Source: Protula sp. h YS-2021 (taxonomy: Eukaryota > Annelida > Polychaeta > Sabellida > Serpulidae). Taken from it: 64,000 nucleotides of DNA. A program made the translations under genes and the position numbers. Where the stretch lies: positions 50,117,347 to 50,181,346 of the forward strand of contig OX457024.1 of the NCBI GenBank assembly GCA_949752745.1, in the 5' to 3' direction. The notes below the pieces were generated by a model, which did not search any database, was not told where the DNA came from, and worked only from the letters and a program-made list of their open reading frames with translations. Positions 24,420 to 35,406 of this stretch are shown piece by piece (positions within the stretch are counted from its first letter, which is position 1; the number at the start of each line of letters is the position of its first letter).

Positions 24420-26800
24420 CAGGGTAAGCAGAAATCATACCGGATAGACAGTAAATATTGTTATTAAAAACAGAGACTTTATTATAATACATTTATTATA
24501 ATAGCATTATTATTTATTATAATAGCATAATTTATTATAATACATTAATTACGAGCCTAGGTTCAGCCATTTACTCTAGCAAATTAAAAAAATGGTTTGA
24601 AGCAAGTCAACAGCAGTCAACAAGATGTTTTAATCCAAGCCCTACAACACTCCTTCCGACAGCTTCAAGTGGAGCTGCAGTCTGGATGTTTAGGCAATAG
24701 ATTATGTGACTCCGTTTCAGTGATTGGTTCAATGATATTGAACTGGTTGCTAAGCCTGTAAATGCTGTTGACGGTACAATTAAGGCCCTTTGTTTTGACT
24801 CCTTAACGACCCTGCTACTGATCACTGTCTCACCCATAGAAAGAACCCCAACATTAACTGACAACAGCTCCGACAAATGCTAGTTGCGCAGTATGGTGAT
24901 ATTAGCGACACCCATATTGCTCTTCAAAAATGAAGCATGAAACAAAAAGGAGGAGCAATACAGTCAAACGCATTAGAAGCCTTTCCGAGGAGGCCTACCC
25001 TAATGTGGATCGAAATCAACACTAAGTTTAGAAGTCCTTGATTGAAGCCCTTACTGACGGTGTCTGCGACGCTTAAATTTCACGTCGATGCAAGAGGCTC
25101 CAAAGGTTTGACGCAGCCGTACAAATGGCGAATCGCGAACAAGCTGGCATGTACTTTTCGCTGCATCGTCTTTCTAAGTAGCCACGGACGTGGATTCTGT
25201 CAGCGGTCAAACCCATGCTAGATGACCCAACAGGTAAATGAAAGTTTGACAGGCTGTGTACCTGTCTTGATGGAGTAATAATGTCGGATGCGTTAACGGA
25301 AGCAGTCCCAGAAATTTTCCAAGCCAAAAAACATAAGAGCACCTGGCTCCGTAACACAGAACTCGGTGCTGGGTGCATATGCTAGTTCTGCTAATGAATC
25401 GCGATGGACAACGATGTGCCCCCTTGAGTTCAGAAAAACTGAAATTCTTACCCTTTTGGACACTGGAGCTGATGTTTCTTTGATCTATGCGAAACTCTTA
25501 AATAGTCTACCAAAAAAGTAAAAGTCAATAATCGACAGACATGCGACAGTCAGCCCCACTAGTGTCACGGAACAAGAATTAACAGTTTTAGGGACGTAAT
25601 CTCTTAGCTTCACTGTTGGAAAAAGCATCTGTGTCACACTTTAGTATTTTGTTACTACAATCTGTAATTTTGGGAAGTGACTTCACGCAACACGACGTGA
25701 GATGGGGCTTCCGAGGAAGAACGTTATCAAACCCCCTTTTCACAGCGACCCAAATTGAAAAGCAACTAAATGATAGAAATGAATGTGATCCGACCAAGCA
25801 CCAGCCCTTAGATATATCTTATAGTCATTGTACCCAAATAAAGAAGCGCATATTCGTTGACTACCGTACACTCAACAGTATTAGTCACAAAAATTATTAC
25901 CACTTACCGGATATCTCGCACATTCTTTCTTCTCTCAATAGCGCTAAAATAATTTCATGTTTTGACTTAAAAAGTTAATATTGGCAAAAGAAATAGCCGA
26001 AGACGATCGCGAGGACAGCCTTTGTATGTCTATGGGCTGTTGAAATTTAATGTCTCGCCGTTTGGACTTTGTGCAGCTCCACCGGTATTCCAGGAACTGA
26101 TAAATCACGTACTTGGAGGTGCTCTCAATCGGTTCGCTTTCGCTTACTTGGATGATATCACTATGTATTCATTTAGCTTCGAGAAGCATAATGGAACACA
26201 TCGATATCATTTTTTGAAAACTGAGAAAGGCAAATTTATGCATGAAGCCTTCAAAGTGCAACTTCATAGTCAAGAAAGTAAGCTTTTTAGTCATAGATCT
26301 TGGATTCTGGATTGAAACCGGATCGGGAGAAGCTCAACGATATTCACAACTTTAAACTACCATCGACGATGCACGGACTTCGTTCTTTTGTGAGTATGGC
26401 ATCGTATTACCGTCGCTGTATTAAAAATTTACACGATCGCTAACCCAGTTCACACCAAAAACACATGTTTTCATTAGACCACAGAATGTGCACATATGCT
26501 AGCCTGAACGGTGTTGACGCAGTACTTAAGAGTTTCCCGAAGGCGAAAGTGTTGTCCAATATGTCTCGAAAAAACTCTCACCAGGCTAGAAGAAGTGAGT
26601 CACCATCGGAAGCGAAGCTCTCAAGATCATTTATACCATGAATAAACTACGATACTAGTTGCGATCATTGTTCACTTATGAGATGCGGAATGTTGGTATT
26701 CAAAATACCTCTTCGAGATGTTCAATTTCGGAAGGCATGTCTCATGCAGTATTAGCGTCATCTCGCCCACGCCAAACGGTCATACCAATAGTTGGCAACT
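24420..26800 (+). pseudogene. Decayed Ty3/gypsy retrotransposon pol
   Basis: Plus-strand fragments occur in gag-pol order. A retropepsin active-site motif LLDTGADVSLIYA is encoded near 25,450-25,490. Reverse transcriptase pieces follow: VDYRTLNSIS...LPDIS...ISCFDLKS (25,856-25,975, motif A FDL), FGLCAAPPVFQ and AYLDDITMYS (26,065-26,170, the YLDD catalytic box). A connection/RNase H-like stretch LRSFVSMASYYRRCI is near 26,380-26,425. The frames are separated by stops and shifts throughout, and no integrase was recognised. LTRs could not be defined. Gag is not recognisable in 24.4-25.4 kb. A dead copy. Confidence 0.8.
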
Positions 26801-27900
26801 ACTTGGAAGATGTCTGCATTCTATGAGAAAGTGTTCATTAGATAAACATAACTAATTACGAGTAAATCGGAAAGCTCTTCTGAAAATGATTATATATGTA
26901 CCTCGTGTAACACAGTTTCATGCTTTCCCCTGATTTCAGTGGTTAGTAATTGATTCGATCACAGCACATGAATAATACACTGCACACTATCCAAATAGAA
27001 ACTCTTTATTCACGCTTTAGACAAGCGTTAACATCTTGTGGTGTTTTTATAGTTTAATTTCTATTTTCTATAATATTTTACATACATTTCATTCATTCAG
27101 AAAAAGTTTTTACTTCATGTGTTATTTATACCTGTATTCATTTATTTTCACTACCGACAAGCATTTATTTCATACCATCACTGTTGTATATTTTCCCACT
27201 GTCTTTCATCAGTGACTTCTGCCAGTTTCTTCTATCAGTGTTTTCTCTCCGTGGCATCCATAAAAGCTCCACAGCCATATGGTTTTATATGGGGACCTAT
27301 GCTCTCCTATGCCTCCACCCTTAATGTCGAAACGTAATGACAAAATGCTATGCAATGCTTTTGACGATGAGTCATCATTATGGATTTCGATGGTGAGAGG
27401 GTAAATGAGGGAGGTGGGGGCTGATCGTGAATCGTATGTAAATGGCGTAAACCCCATCAACAGCAAGAGTAGAGAGCAAGCAACAGTTCTCGAACGCCAT
27501 ACGGAGAGCCACAGGAACATTCTAGGAGTAAGCACTGGGTTCACTCTTAGGTAAACAAAAGTACCTGAAATCTACAGAACCATCAGCACCAGTGAGTGCA
27601 CAAGTGGGTGCATAGTATAGTATAGGAGTATAGTTAAAAGTCAGTTCTGATCCAGAGACAATATAACAGTACTGAAAGAGGCAAGAGGAACATTGAAGAC
27701 ACCAGTAGCCGTGTTAGTAGAAAAGAGTGAGCAACAACAGTAGTGGGAAAAATGTGGGCTGTGGTCCACCACAGGTAGAGAAGAATAGTGCTGGAACACA
27801 GATTTAAGGGAGCAGCAGTGAGAACAGCACTATCCAAGGAAACGTCAATCCACCGCACAGTGTATGCACCAGTAGTGAGAAAAAGTGGATTCTAGTGCAG
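26800..27900. other. No gene seen
   Basis: Between the gypsy relic and the Polinton relic. It may include their undefined termini, but I found no terminal repeat. Confidence 0.4.
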
Positions 27901-28249
27901 TGAGCAAAGAGCTGAAGAGCAGAAGTGGAACATCACAACAGAACGCCAGGTAGTAGAAAGACATAGTTGCGGGTACAACCATGAAGGAGGACAGAGAAGA
28001 GCGCAATTTGGAGCTATGTGCCAAACAAACGTGGTAAAGAGCAATTGGAGCAGTGGGACAATAATAGCAGTAATAGTTGTAGAGAAGCCAGTGGAGCAAC
28101 ACTGGCCAACAATGGAGCGACAACGGCCAACAATGGAGCAGCAGTCGCCAGCAATGGTGGAGCAGTGGCCAGACCCAGCAGCAAATATCGGTCTTACAGA
28201 AGCCAATCTAGGTGCTCTCAGTTGTCAACAGTTCGGGGGCTCTCAATAG

Positions 28250-28855
28250 TCTTAAAACTGCTGATGAAATTTTGTGATGAGATCTTTGGTGCATGGAACA
28301 CAACAAAAGAGAAACCACATGCAGTTCATATTTGCAAGAAGGAATTATCGAAATCATCTCACTTGAAGAGGCATCTCACAACATTTCTGGAAGATCACGC
28401 ACATGCGAAATGTGTGGGATGTTTTTTCATCAACGTCAATATGAAGATATATGTTATTACTGTACATAGATGGAAACGACACTGTAACATCTGCGGTCGG
28501 CATTTCGTCAGCGTATATAATCTGACAGGCCACATAGAGACGGTAATATATGAAACTGCGCCTTAAATGTGAAGGCTGTGGCAAAGACTTTTCTGAAAGC
28601 AGCAACGTTCAACAACACCGATTTGTGTGTCATGGGCATGAAAACTACAACCAAAACGACAGAAATGTACAGCAAGAAAATGATAACGTTCTGACATTCA
28701 ACCAACAGCACCTTCATGCATATACTGAAGAAAACATCAAATGCTATGTGATTATGCACAAAATGTATAGCAAAATCAGAGATGATGACATAACCAAAGA
28801 ATATATTTATCAAAGCAGCAAGGCCAAAATAGCACTTGAAACCCAACAATATTGA
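28250..28855 (+). pseudogene. Zinc-finger segment of the decayed Polinton (28-33 kb)
   Basis: Two overlapping frames encode four degenerate C2H2-type fingers: ICKKELSKSSHLKRHL, CVGCFF..., CNICGRHFVSVYNLTGH and CEGCGKDFSESSNVQQH. They lie directly 5' of polymerase B remnants, where Polintons often encode fingers. The frame changes at about 28,553. Part of the following sequence (28,870-28,960) is duplicated at 30,520-30,610. Confidence 0.65.
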
Positions 28856-28979
28856 TGATGCCTTACCAGAAGTACCTGAAACAGTGCAAATTTCAGAAAT
28901 TTGAACTGCAAGGATAAGGTTGGAATCTTGAAGAAATGGCGAATATGGTAGTTTATACAGCATTTTACTCAGCAGTTAC

Positions 28980-30830
28980 ATTCCTCTAACAAAAAATATT
29001 GCAGGGCAAGAAAACCATCAGAATCGAGATGACAAGTGTTTGTTATGGTCAGATCTAGCCCATCTTCTTCAAGAACAAAATGATGTTACACGAGTATCCT
29101 AAGAGGATCCTAAGAGCATTAACTTAGTGTGGAAGGCATCACTTTTCAACACCTATGGTGCAAATGAAGACATTTGGAACAAGCAGATTATACATCAACA
29201 TCTTTGGTTATGCGGGAGACACAACGCCTTTGTACCTGAGTAAGTCGAATTATCGAATTATCAAAAAAGTGATTAGTTTACTCCTCATTTCTGAGAAAAG
29301 GTAAAAACCTCTACTGTTTAATCAAGAAGTGCAGCCAATTCATGAGTGACCGCACATGGCACCATCAGGTTATTTTTCACTGTTTTAACTGCCTGGATGG
29401 ATTTAGACGCCAAGACCAGCTGGAAAAGTACCAGAAATTTTGCAATCATCATTGAACACAAACTATACGGTTTCTAGAGAAAGACAAGATAAATGGGTTT
29501 AATTTAAAGCCACTGCTGTACTGGAACGTCATTTATGCATTTATGCTGATTTTGAGTGTTATACAACCAAACCAGGAGATGATAAGAAACATCAGTACCA
29601 TCATCCCAACAGCTTTTGCCACGTTGTCTTTAGTACAGTGGAGAAATAATGCCGGCCACTAAAATGCGGCGGTGATGCTGTGGCTAAGTTTCTCAAATAC
29701 ATAATAAAATAAGAACAGCACATTGTACAGATTATGACCAAAGAAGACAAGCGAAGTTTGAACAAGGAGACGTCTCATATCTGCAATGAACTGTTTTGGT
29801 ATAGCAAAGATGGCGACGTTCAAGTTCAGGAAAAAGAATGAGAAGAAGATATCATTCCATGGTATTCCACAACTTACACAGATACCATGGTCAAGTTATC
29901 ATGGGTGGACTGGCCAAGTACATGGACACACCCTTGATAGTGATTATTAATGCCCTGGAGAAAAACAAATTCAACAATTTGACCACCCATGTACAAGACA
30001 GTCACCAGCAAGAGTTGTTACAGAGTAAAGAAGTGTACCCAAGCCAAAAAATGAAAGCGACCACCAAAATAACACATTACTTACGGACAAACAAATATCC
30101 AACGAAGATTATGCACACGTACAACAAATATGTTTCAGGGCCAGAAATTTGGTGATTACCACGATATCTACCTGAAATCAGAGGTATTGCTAAAGGCTAA
30201 GTTCTTTGAGAATTTGTTTATTGACATAGATAGTCTTTAGTCTTTGCTACCATGTGTTTACAGGAGATATCTACCAAGGCATGTCGCAAGAGGCAGCGGG
30301 GTATGATATGACCGAGTGCCCAGTAGATCACTTTTTTGGAACTCCAACGCCAACAAAAACGTCACAAAAATCACAGCATCCTATTGAAATGAAATGAAAG
30401 ATGATGACGCAATAAAAAGCTCATCTGTAAGAGAAGCAATACCAGAACAGCACTTCAAAACTAAGATATTCTTGATGAAAAGTGTTTCAAAGTGTTTTAG
30501 AAATGTTTCAAACATTACTCGCAAAGTTTCAAGAATTTGAACTGGAGGATGAGGTTGGAATCGCAAAGAAATGGTGAATGTGGAAGTGCTTACAACAGTG
30601 TACGATCACATTTCATCCATCAGTTACATACTGCTACCAAAATGACTGAAAGAAACACTGATGTTTTTTGCTATCATGTGTTCGTAAAAGATATCAACAA
30701 AGACATGTTGGAAGAGTTACCAAAGAATGATACGAACGCTACTCCAATGCTGACGAAAAGGTGTTGGGCGAGATGTAAGGTGAAACAGCTGGTGTTCCCA
30801 TAAAGGTATCACAAGAGCCACTACTAAAGT
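28980..30830 (+). pseudogene. Polymerase B remnants of the decayed Polinton
   Basis: Short stretches align in order with the polymerase of the 33.85-50.45 kb element. CYGQI and a GITFSTPMV-like pair lie near 29,030-29,170, and INIFGYAGD at 29,195. SKEVYP and SHQQELL (30,000-30,050) correspond to the region between exonuclease motifs II and III, and YHDIYLKSEVLL (30,157-30,195) is exonuclease motif III. IDIDSL near 30,225 corresponds to the motif C area. The palm between exonuclease III and motif C is deleted, and a second copy of the post-motif-C region appears at 30,650-30,780. Stops and shifts are frequent. Confidence 0.75.
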
Positions 30831-31344
30831 TTAATTGAAGCATGACATCTAGAGACAATGTCTATTGGAGAAGAAAAGGACCTTTATCATGGTGCAAGGC
30901 ATCCATTTACATCACATGTATAAAGAGAAAATTGTAAAAGTAGGACTGGCGCCCTTTGATGATCAGCGGTATGTATTACCACATAGATACAAAAAAAGTA
31001 AACCCTTGTATCGGTTCAAAACATTTTGCGTTTAATAATTAAACTAGAAACTTATTAGTAATTTAAAAATACTTTTAACAAAAATAGAACTCTGTGTAGC
31101 TTAAAAAACATTTTACATTTTACAGAAGGAAAACTTATACGAAATTTAAATACTTATAAGCTTATAAGTAATATAAAAACCACTTTTGAACATTTAATAA
31201 CTGTAGTGCTGTAAATTTAAATGTGATTAAAAAACTTGAAAGACGCCCAAATGCTCTGTTAAGCTCAACCACAATATCTTCCACAGACGCACGTGTGGCG
31301 ATCACAGTCTAATATCACTTCAATCTTGAATCCATTGTGGTCAT

Positions 31345-31529
31345 ACAAAAGGTATTATAGGTGTGATCGAGTGTAAACCACGAATGTGACTATTGTATTT
31401 TCGTGAAAGCAACATCATAGTCGTATTGGAGGTAAATGATATGCCCCATATTAACTTCATAGAACGATGCTATGTTGTCAAAAATCTTTGCATTCATTGC
31501 TAGGTAACAAACAAAGGAAGATTCTATGA
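31345..31529 (-). pseudogene. Penton-like minor capsid remnant of the decayed Polinton
   Basis: The minus strand reads ESSFVCYLAMNAKI..., then YDYDVAFTKIQ, a stop, SHSWFT...Y. This parallels the start of the minor capsid protein at 43,646 (ESTSFYITLPSNASM ... LALAEIQYPHTWT) at the same spacing. It has an in-frame TAG at the position after TKIQ. Confidence 0.6.
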
Positions 31530-31735
31530 CATATATTCTTGGGCTGCTTGTTTTTCTACGAGTTCTGGTTCAGGCTCAATAACAAATGTTCCGCAACAGC
31601 ATACACTGGTTCAACGACTCGATAAAAAAGCACTTGCGACGGTTCAGTAATTGACCCATTGCTGCTTAAGTGCTTCATTGTATTGAGGGGTGGTCTGTTT
31701 TGTAAATAAGGTTACAGGCATATTCGTTGTCACTT

Positions 31736-31981
31736 CTAAATGGTTCCAGTCCATGCGGAACATGTTCCCTTTGCCTGCTCGCATGTTCCAACCAATGCTT
31801 CTTTAAGTAAATCTGCTGTGTTTGACCCTGTGACTAAAGTAACCTCTTTCATGATCAGTTCTTCAGGAGAAGACATGTAGTAATGGTTGGCATGTAGTAA
31901 TTTCGACTTGTTGTGATACATGGAACTTAAATAATCCACAATATGATACTGTTTAGGTTTTGAAGCTCTTTCCTCCTTCAT
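31736..31981 (-). pseudogene. Remnant homologous to the 43.7-44.45 kb Polinton gene
   Basis: The C-terminal half (EVTLVTGSNTADLLKEALVGT) matches the minus-strand protein at 44,147 (TGTVITNSNIIDLLKEALVST). It confirms that the 28-33 kb block and the 33.85-50.45 kb element share a second gene type and the same strand layout. Confidence 0.7.
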
Positions 31982-32749
31982 GTGTATGAAATCATTTATA
32001 TGTTCACAGTACTATCATTTCTCGCTACGTGGAGTGTATTTTTCAAAGAGTTCTTTATTTTGAACGTTTTTTCTTCTTTCGAAGACAATTGAGTTGCAGC
32101 GAATGATATTTATCTCCTGTAATCATGACCAATTTCTTTGTGTACTTCATTTTAGAAACTTACTTTATAACGGAAGCTCTAATGCAGCAAAACTTTGTAT
32201 GAAACCTCCGTGTTAGGTGACAATTTTCTGTTTATCTTTGATAGTCACTCTTGCGTTGGCTTGCTGATTGTTGAGTAATATATCGTCTTTCAAAATCTTA
32301 ATTCAAATCTCACACTGACTTCAATTCCTCTCGTGTAACTTAATTGAAGAGTATCTTGAGACGTCTTGAATCTACTCCTTCCCAAGAAATGAAATAAGTT
32401 TTACTTTAGCTATTCTTTTAAATGTGCTGTTGCCAGTCTTTAAACTTTGGTCACTTGAGCGCTTTGCATGTCCTGATGTACAAAGACGATTGTATTGTAT
32501 TGAGTAATATACCTGTACGCACACGCATGTGTTCAGGCGTCTTCTGTTTTAAATGCAGTAGAAGTAGCCATATGGTTCTGACATGTCGCCCTATACATGG
32601 ACTCATTTGACACACAACTTATCAGTTTGCAGGTTATCACATGTATTTTTAATCCGAATCAGTTGAAACTAATGTTTTCTCATTTCTTAAGCCTGGTCTA
32701 TGGTTGTAATTTGCGACAAGGTCTTCATCAGGGTATCGATATTTTTGAT

Positions 32750-33123
32750 TCCGTAGGAAAAAGCTGTACGTCAACTCCTTCAATGTACGTTTGACACGTC
32801 CTGTATGATTGGCCTGAGTCTCATTTTAGTAGTGTAGGGAGAATGTTACGTTTCTTAACAATCGTTTAATCTAACTGTTCATAAATTCACTACCTTTCTC
32901 AGGACGAAGCATAAAATATTGGTAAAGCCTTGAATGACAGTACTATGTTGATTATGCCAAACACAATGAGTAGAGATTTCAAGTCATTATTTTGTGACCA
33001 GACATTGTTTATATTTGCCAAATCCACATCCATCACGTCATCAATGCCATTTGCACGCAAACGGTGGCATATAAATTGTGAGCATCTTGATTTTTTAACA
33101 AATTCTTTATCTTGCGATAACAA
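32750..33123 (-). pseudogene. Integrase remnant of the decayed Polinton
   Basis: The minus frame from 33,123 contains GIDDVMDVDLANINNVW and a following hydrophobic stretch. This corresponds to GIDDMWDIDLADMGNIA of the integrase at 45.4-46.5 kb, including the first catalytic Asp. The rest of the DDE core is not recognisable. Confidence 0.7.
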
Positions 33124-33199
33124 CTTAAAACTGGTCCTCTTGCTTCAAAATTCGATATTATTTGTATGGACCATTAAATGACTTAGAATGTTACAAAAC

Positions 33200-33845
33200 G
33201 GTCAGGCTGCATATATTCTCTTAACCACTATTTGATTTCGCAATGAACAAAACAAATTTGCAAGGAATCTAATTGAATCTATAAGAGTAGTAACATTTTA
33301 AAAGAAATTCCAATTAAACCGAAAACGCTAAAAATATACAAGCTATGGAAGATTGCCAAAGCTAAATACAATCTCACCAGAAATGGAGTAGCAGTTGCAA
33401 AAATTGGTTACATGCACTCACATGAGTGACGACGGATAACCCATAACAGATGGGAATGGGCCACAGACGAACTTTGACTGGACTAAAAACTGAGGTGAAT
33501 AAGCATTTTAAGTAAAAGTTTACTTGCGTACAGAGATGCATGCCCCCACTCATATAATAAGACCAGCCCGGCGAAGTCGGCCATCTAAAAAAAAAACAAA
33601 TAAACAGCCGAATAAAAATTGTAGGCGAAGTAACATTTTGACGATTTCACTAGAAAATATAAACAAGCCATGTTAGAGAATTTTTAGTTCAGAGCAGTAC
33701 ATTCCGTGCTTGTGTTAATATCGCTCTTACAAACTCTTAGTGCAAGCTTTTGAGAGAGACTACTTTGTTGCTGTCTTTTTTTTGCAAAAAATGTTAGTGA
33801 ATATTGTACTCAGCCATAAAACGAAGTTATTACAAAGAGAAAAGC
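33200..33845. other. Spacer between the two Polintons
   Basis: Includes a copy of the dispersed repeat right half at about 33,480-33,600 (relative of 21,480-21,570). No gene. Confidence 0.45.
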
Positions 33846-33900
33846 TACTAGCTTTGGCGAAATGTAAATTTGATAGTTGACGCTTAGTAGGGTAGAAATG

Positions 33901-33996
33901 GGCGCCTCATATCACTATATAATGGGCGCCTCATATCACTATATAATGGGCGCCTCATATCACTATATAATGGGTGTCTCATATCACTTTATAATG
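33901..33996. repeat. 24-bp subrepeats, 4 units, left TIR
   Basis: GGCGCCTCATATCACTATAT plus AATG repeats at exact 24-bp spacing (33,901; 33,925; 33,949; 33,973). The fourth unit is diverged. The right TIR has six units. Confidence 0.95.
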
Positions 33997-34022
33997 GGCC
34001 TTTTTAAACAGTGACCTTAAAA

Positions 34023-34030
34023 TGACGTCA
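34023..34030. promoter_or_regulatory. CRE/ATF-like palindrome TGACGTCA (left TIR)
   Basis: Perfect TGACGTCA, with TGACGCCA at about 34,079. The right TIR keeps two perfect copies. Retention on both sides suggests a host CREB/ATF-type site; this is inference. Confidence 0.45.
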
Positions 34031-34200
34031 CGACTGTTTTAGAACGCCCATGGGCATATTAGAACAGCGACGTTATAATGACGCCACATGGATGGCAGAC
34101 AGACGGTCAGACGCTTTTTTTAAGATTTCCCACACTCTCATGCATACACAGACATACTAACACCATAACACGATTAGCGTTTCATTTTGTAATAGTGGAG

Positions 34201-34216
34201 GGCCCTTAGAAGGGCC
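34201..34216 (-). terminator. Histone-type 3' stem-loop, copy 1 (minus strand)
   Basis: The minus strand reads GGCCCT-TCTA-AGGGCC: a 6-bp stem and 4-nt loop matching the histone mRNA consensus GGYYCT...AGRRCC. It lies 111 nt after the stop codon of the RING gene. Twelve nt 3' of the stem comes AAAATGAAA, a purine-rich element in the place of a histone downstream element. The 5' flank ACTAACACCTCTC resembles that of copy 2. See the findings. Confidence 0.7.
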
Positions 34217-34327
34217 GAGAGGTGTTAGTTTTTCCTGCTGCCAGATTAAAAAAATGCTATGATGTCTTGCACTGGTCGCGCGCAGTCGCTCATTTGCTGC
34301 CCGTTCATCAGGTAGAGCTTTGTTCTC

Positions 34328-34753
34328 CTATTTGCAGCTGAAGCATCTCATGGTGTATCTGTGGGCCAGAGCAGTGTGATATACCCAAGTAGCCGCACAG
34401 TAGATACATGTCTGGTGCCCACAGTCTGCAGCAATCACACGGTCTGGGCTTAGCATGACACCACATCCAATGCAAATATCTACATCCTGCTGCAAGAAAT
34501 ATCGGCTCCAAGCCGGATATTCTTCTTCCTCAAGTCGTGAGGGGATTGACTCCCCCAGCACAGCAGTTCTAAAATATCCGTGGTTGTAGCGCCCCTCCTC
34601 AATGTCTCTCAGACGCTCGCCGATGAGCAACGTTCTGTTCAGGAAGACCGGTATGCATAGCACCGTAGCGTGAGCTGGAGCCGGCAGCAGGTGGAAAACA
34701 AAAGTTCTTTCTGGCTCAGTAACAGGCGGTGTGACCGGCAAATGCACCTCCAT
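34328..34753 (-). CDS. RING-finger protein, leftmost Polinton gene
   Basis: Minus-strand frame of 141 aa starting at MEVHLPV. The open frame continues upstream to 35,020, but that part is translated from G/C runs, so I prefer this ATG. Near the C-terminus is a RING-type C3HC4 arrangement: CIGC, then CGHQTCIYC about 14 residues later, and CFSC at the very end. RING domains usually act as E3 ubiquitin ligases; the substrate is unknown. The middle has an acidic LEEEEYP patch. A TATATAAC box lies at 34,853-34,860 on this strand. An ATG 67 bp upstream (near 34,820) in another frame gives only a short peptide, so a frame error near the start is possible. The gene runs outward into the left TIR and ends in histone-type stem-loop copy 1. 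Confidence 0.65.
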   Translation of the reverse strand: MEVHLPVTPPVTEPERTFVFHLLPAPAHATVLCIPVFLNRTLLIGERLRDIEEGRYNHGYFRTAVLGESIPSRLEEEEYPAWSRYFLQQDVDICIGCGVMLSPDRVIAADCGHQTCIYCAATWVYHTALAHRYTMRCFSCK

Positions 34754-34852
34754 TATATCGGAAAGGGTGAGCGCGTAGTTGATGGGTGCGTACGTAGTAC
34801 TCCATGTTGAACAGTCAGAAGCGGTTGTGAACCCAAACTGAAACGACAAGCA

Positions 34853-34860
34853 GTTATATA
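34853..34860 (-). promoter_or_regulatory. TATA box for the RING gene
   Basis: TATATAAC on the minus strand, about 100 bp before the MEVHLPV start and about 33 bp before the first ATG after it. Confidence 0.5.
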
Positions 34861-34981
34861 GCACCCCCCCCCCAACTGAGCCACAAGCAAGTAAGGACCT
34901 CCGCCCAAGCCACAAGCAAGGACCTCCCCCCCCCCCCGGTAGCCAGCATATACTGTGAGGACAGCCGCTTGTATATAGTAG

Positions 34982-34989
34982 TATATAAA
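34982..34989 (+). promoter_or_regulatory. TATA box for the 35.03-35.37 kb gene
   Basis: TATATAAA. The longest open frame begins at the ATG inside this box (34,989), which therefore cannot be the translation start. The expected transcription start near 35,012 puts the first usable ATG at 35,029. Confidence 0.55.
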
Positions 34990-35028
34990 TGGGGGTTAAA
35001 GACCACATTTTCCAAAACAAGCAGCAAG

Positions 35029-35366
35029 ATGTCTACAAGTCGTACAGTTACAGTGATGCGGAACGGAAGGGCAGTGACGCTGACAACAGAGTGTGGCTAG
35101 AATATCCAGGGCAACCACACAACTGCCCGGTACACCACAATGCACCACGTCATTATTGTTGCAAAACCTGTGGTGGTTTGCTATGGTACAAGTTTACTGC
35201 AAGATTACCTGGACCAGAGCCATGCACAGACTGCTGGTGGTGCGGTGCGACGCTGAAAAACTTCGAGTATTATAATTTTCATCATTTCAAGTGCTCAAGA
35301 AGACCTTTCACGATGGAGCAGTCTTACAGATACCAGTGTAGTTGCGGAAACCCGACCTGTTGGTGA
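35029..35366 (+). CDS. Cysteine-rich zinc-ribbon-like protein, frame-broken at 5' end
   Basis: The C-terminal 90 residues hold paired cysteines (HYCCKTCGG, CTDCWWCGA, HFKCSRR, CSCGNPTCW), a likely zinc-binding protein of unknown function. It is divergent from the RING gene with facing TATA boxes about 120 bp apart. The first ATG downstream of the TATA box opens a 23-codon frame (MSTSRTVTVMRNGRAV...) that stops, while the cysteine-rich part lies in another frame. A one-base error at about 35,095 would explain this. The mRNA end is a histone-type stem-loop 24 nt after the stop. I do not recognise a family. Confidence 0.55.
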
Positions 35367-35390
35367 AGAGTCAACTCACTAACATCTTTC

Positions 35391-35406
35391 GGCCCTTTTA
35401 AGGGCC
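35391..35406 (+). terminator. Histone-type 3' stem-loop, copy 2
   Basis: GGCCCT-TTTA-AGGGCC, 24 nt after the stop of the preceding gene, a typical histone-mRNA distance. It is followed after 12 nt by GAAATGAAA. Its 5' flank is ACTAACATCTTTC. This copy lies outside the TIR and is therefore not simply part of the inverted ends. Confidence 0.75.

Larger units (their letters stand above)
27900..33200. mobile_element. Strongly decayed Polinton/Maverick, truncated
   Basis: The order is fingers and polymerase on the plus strand, then penton, a small conserved protein and integrase on the minus strand. It is the same arrangement and orientation as the element at 33.85-50.45 kb, compressed from 16.6 to about 5 kb by deletions. 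Major capsid protein, protease and ATPase were not recognised. Limits are approximate; no terminal inverted repeats seen. Confidence 0.7.
33846..34216. repeat. Left terminal inverted repeat of the Polinton
   Basis: Inverse of 49,995-50,445. Shared landmarks from outside in: TACTAG.TTTGGC, AGAAATGGGCGCCTC, 24-bp subrepeats, TGACGTCA, GCCCATGGGC, the AGACGGACAGACG-like stretch, TAACACCATAACACGATTAG, CGTTTCATTTTGTAAT, and the hairpin GGCCCTTAGAAGGGCC at the inner edge. Confidence 0.9.

Noticed and set aside
25073..25378. 101-aa minus-strand frame
   Set aside because: Lies antisense to the gypsy relic and has no family resemblance.
28018..28566. Complete host C2H2 zinc-finger gene
   Set aside because: Fingers are degenerate, the frame breaks, and the neighbourhood matches Polinton polymerase remnants.
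33846..33851. 6-bp Polinton target duplication
   Set aside because: TACTAG at the left and CTAGTA at the right are inverted, not direct, so they belong to the TIR; no direct 6-bp repeat could be fixed.
34201..34216. Hairpins as bacterial-type rho-independent terminators
   Set aside because: No T-run follows the stems; spacing and purine box fit histone-type ends better.
34308..34511. 67-aa Cys-rich frame (minus strand)
   Set aside because: Shadow in another frame of the RING gene.
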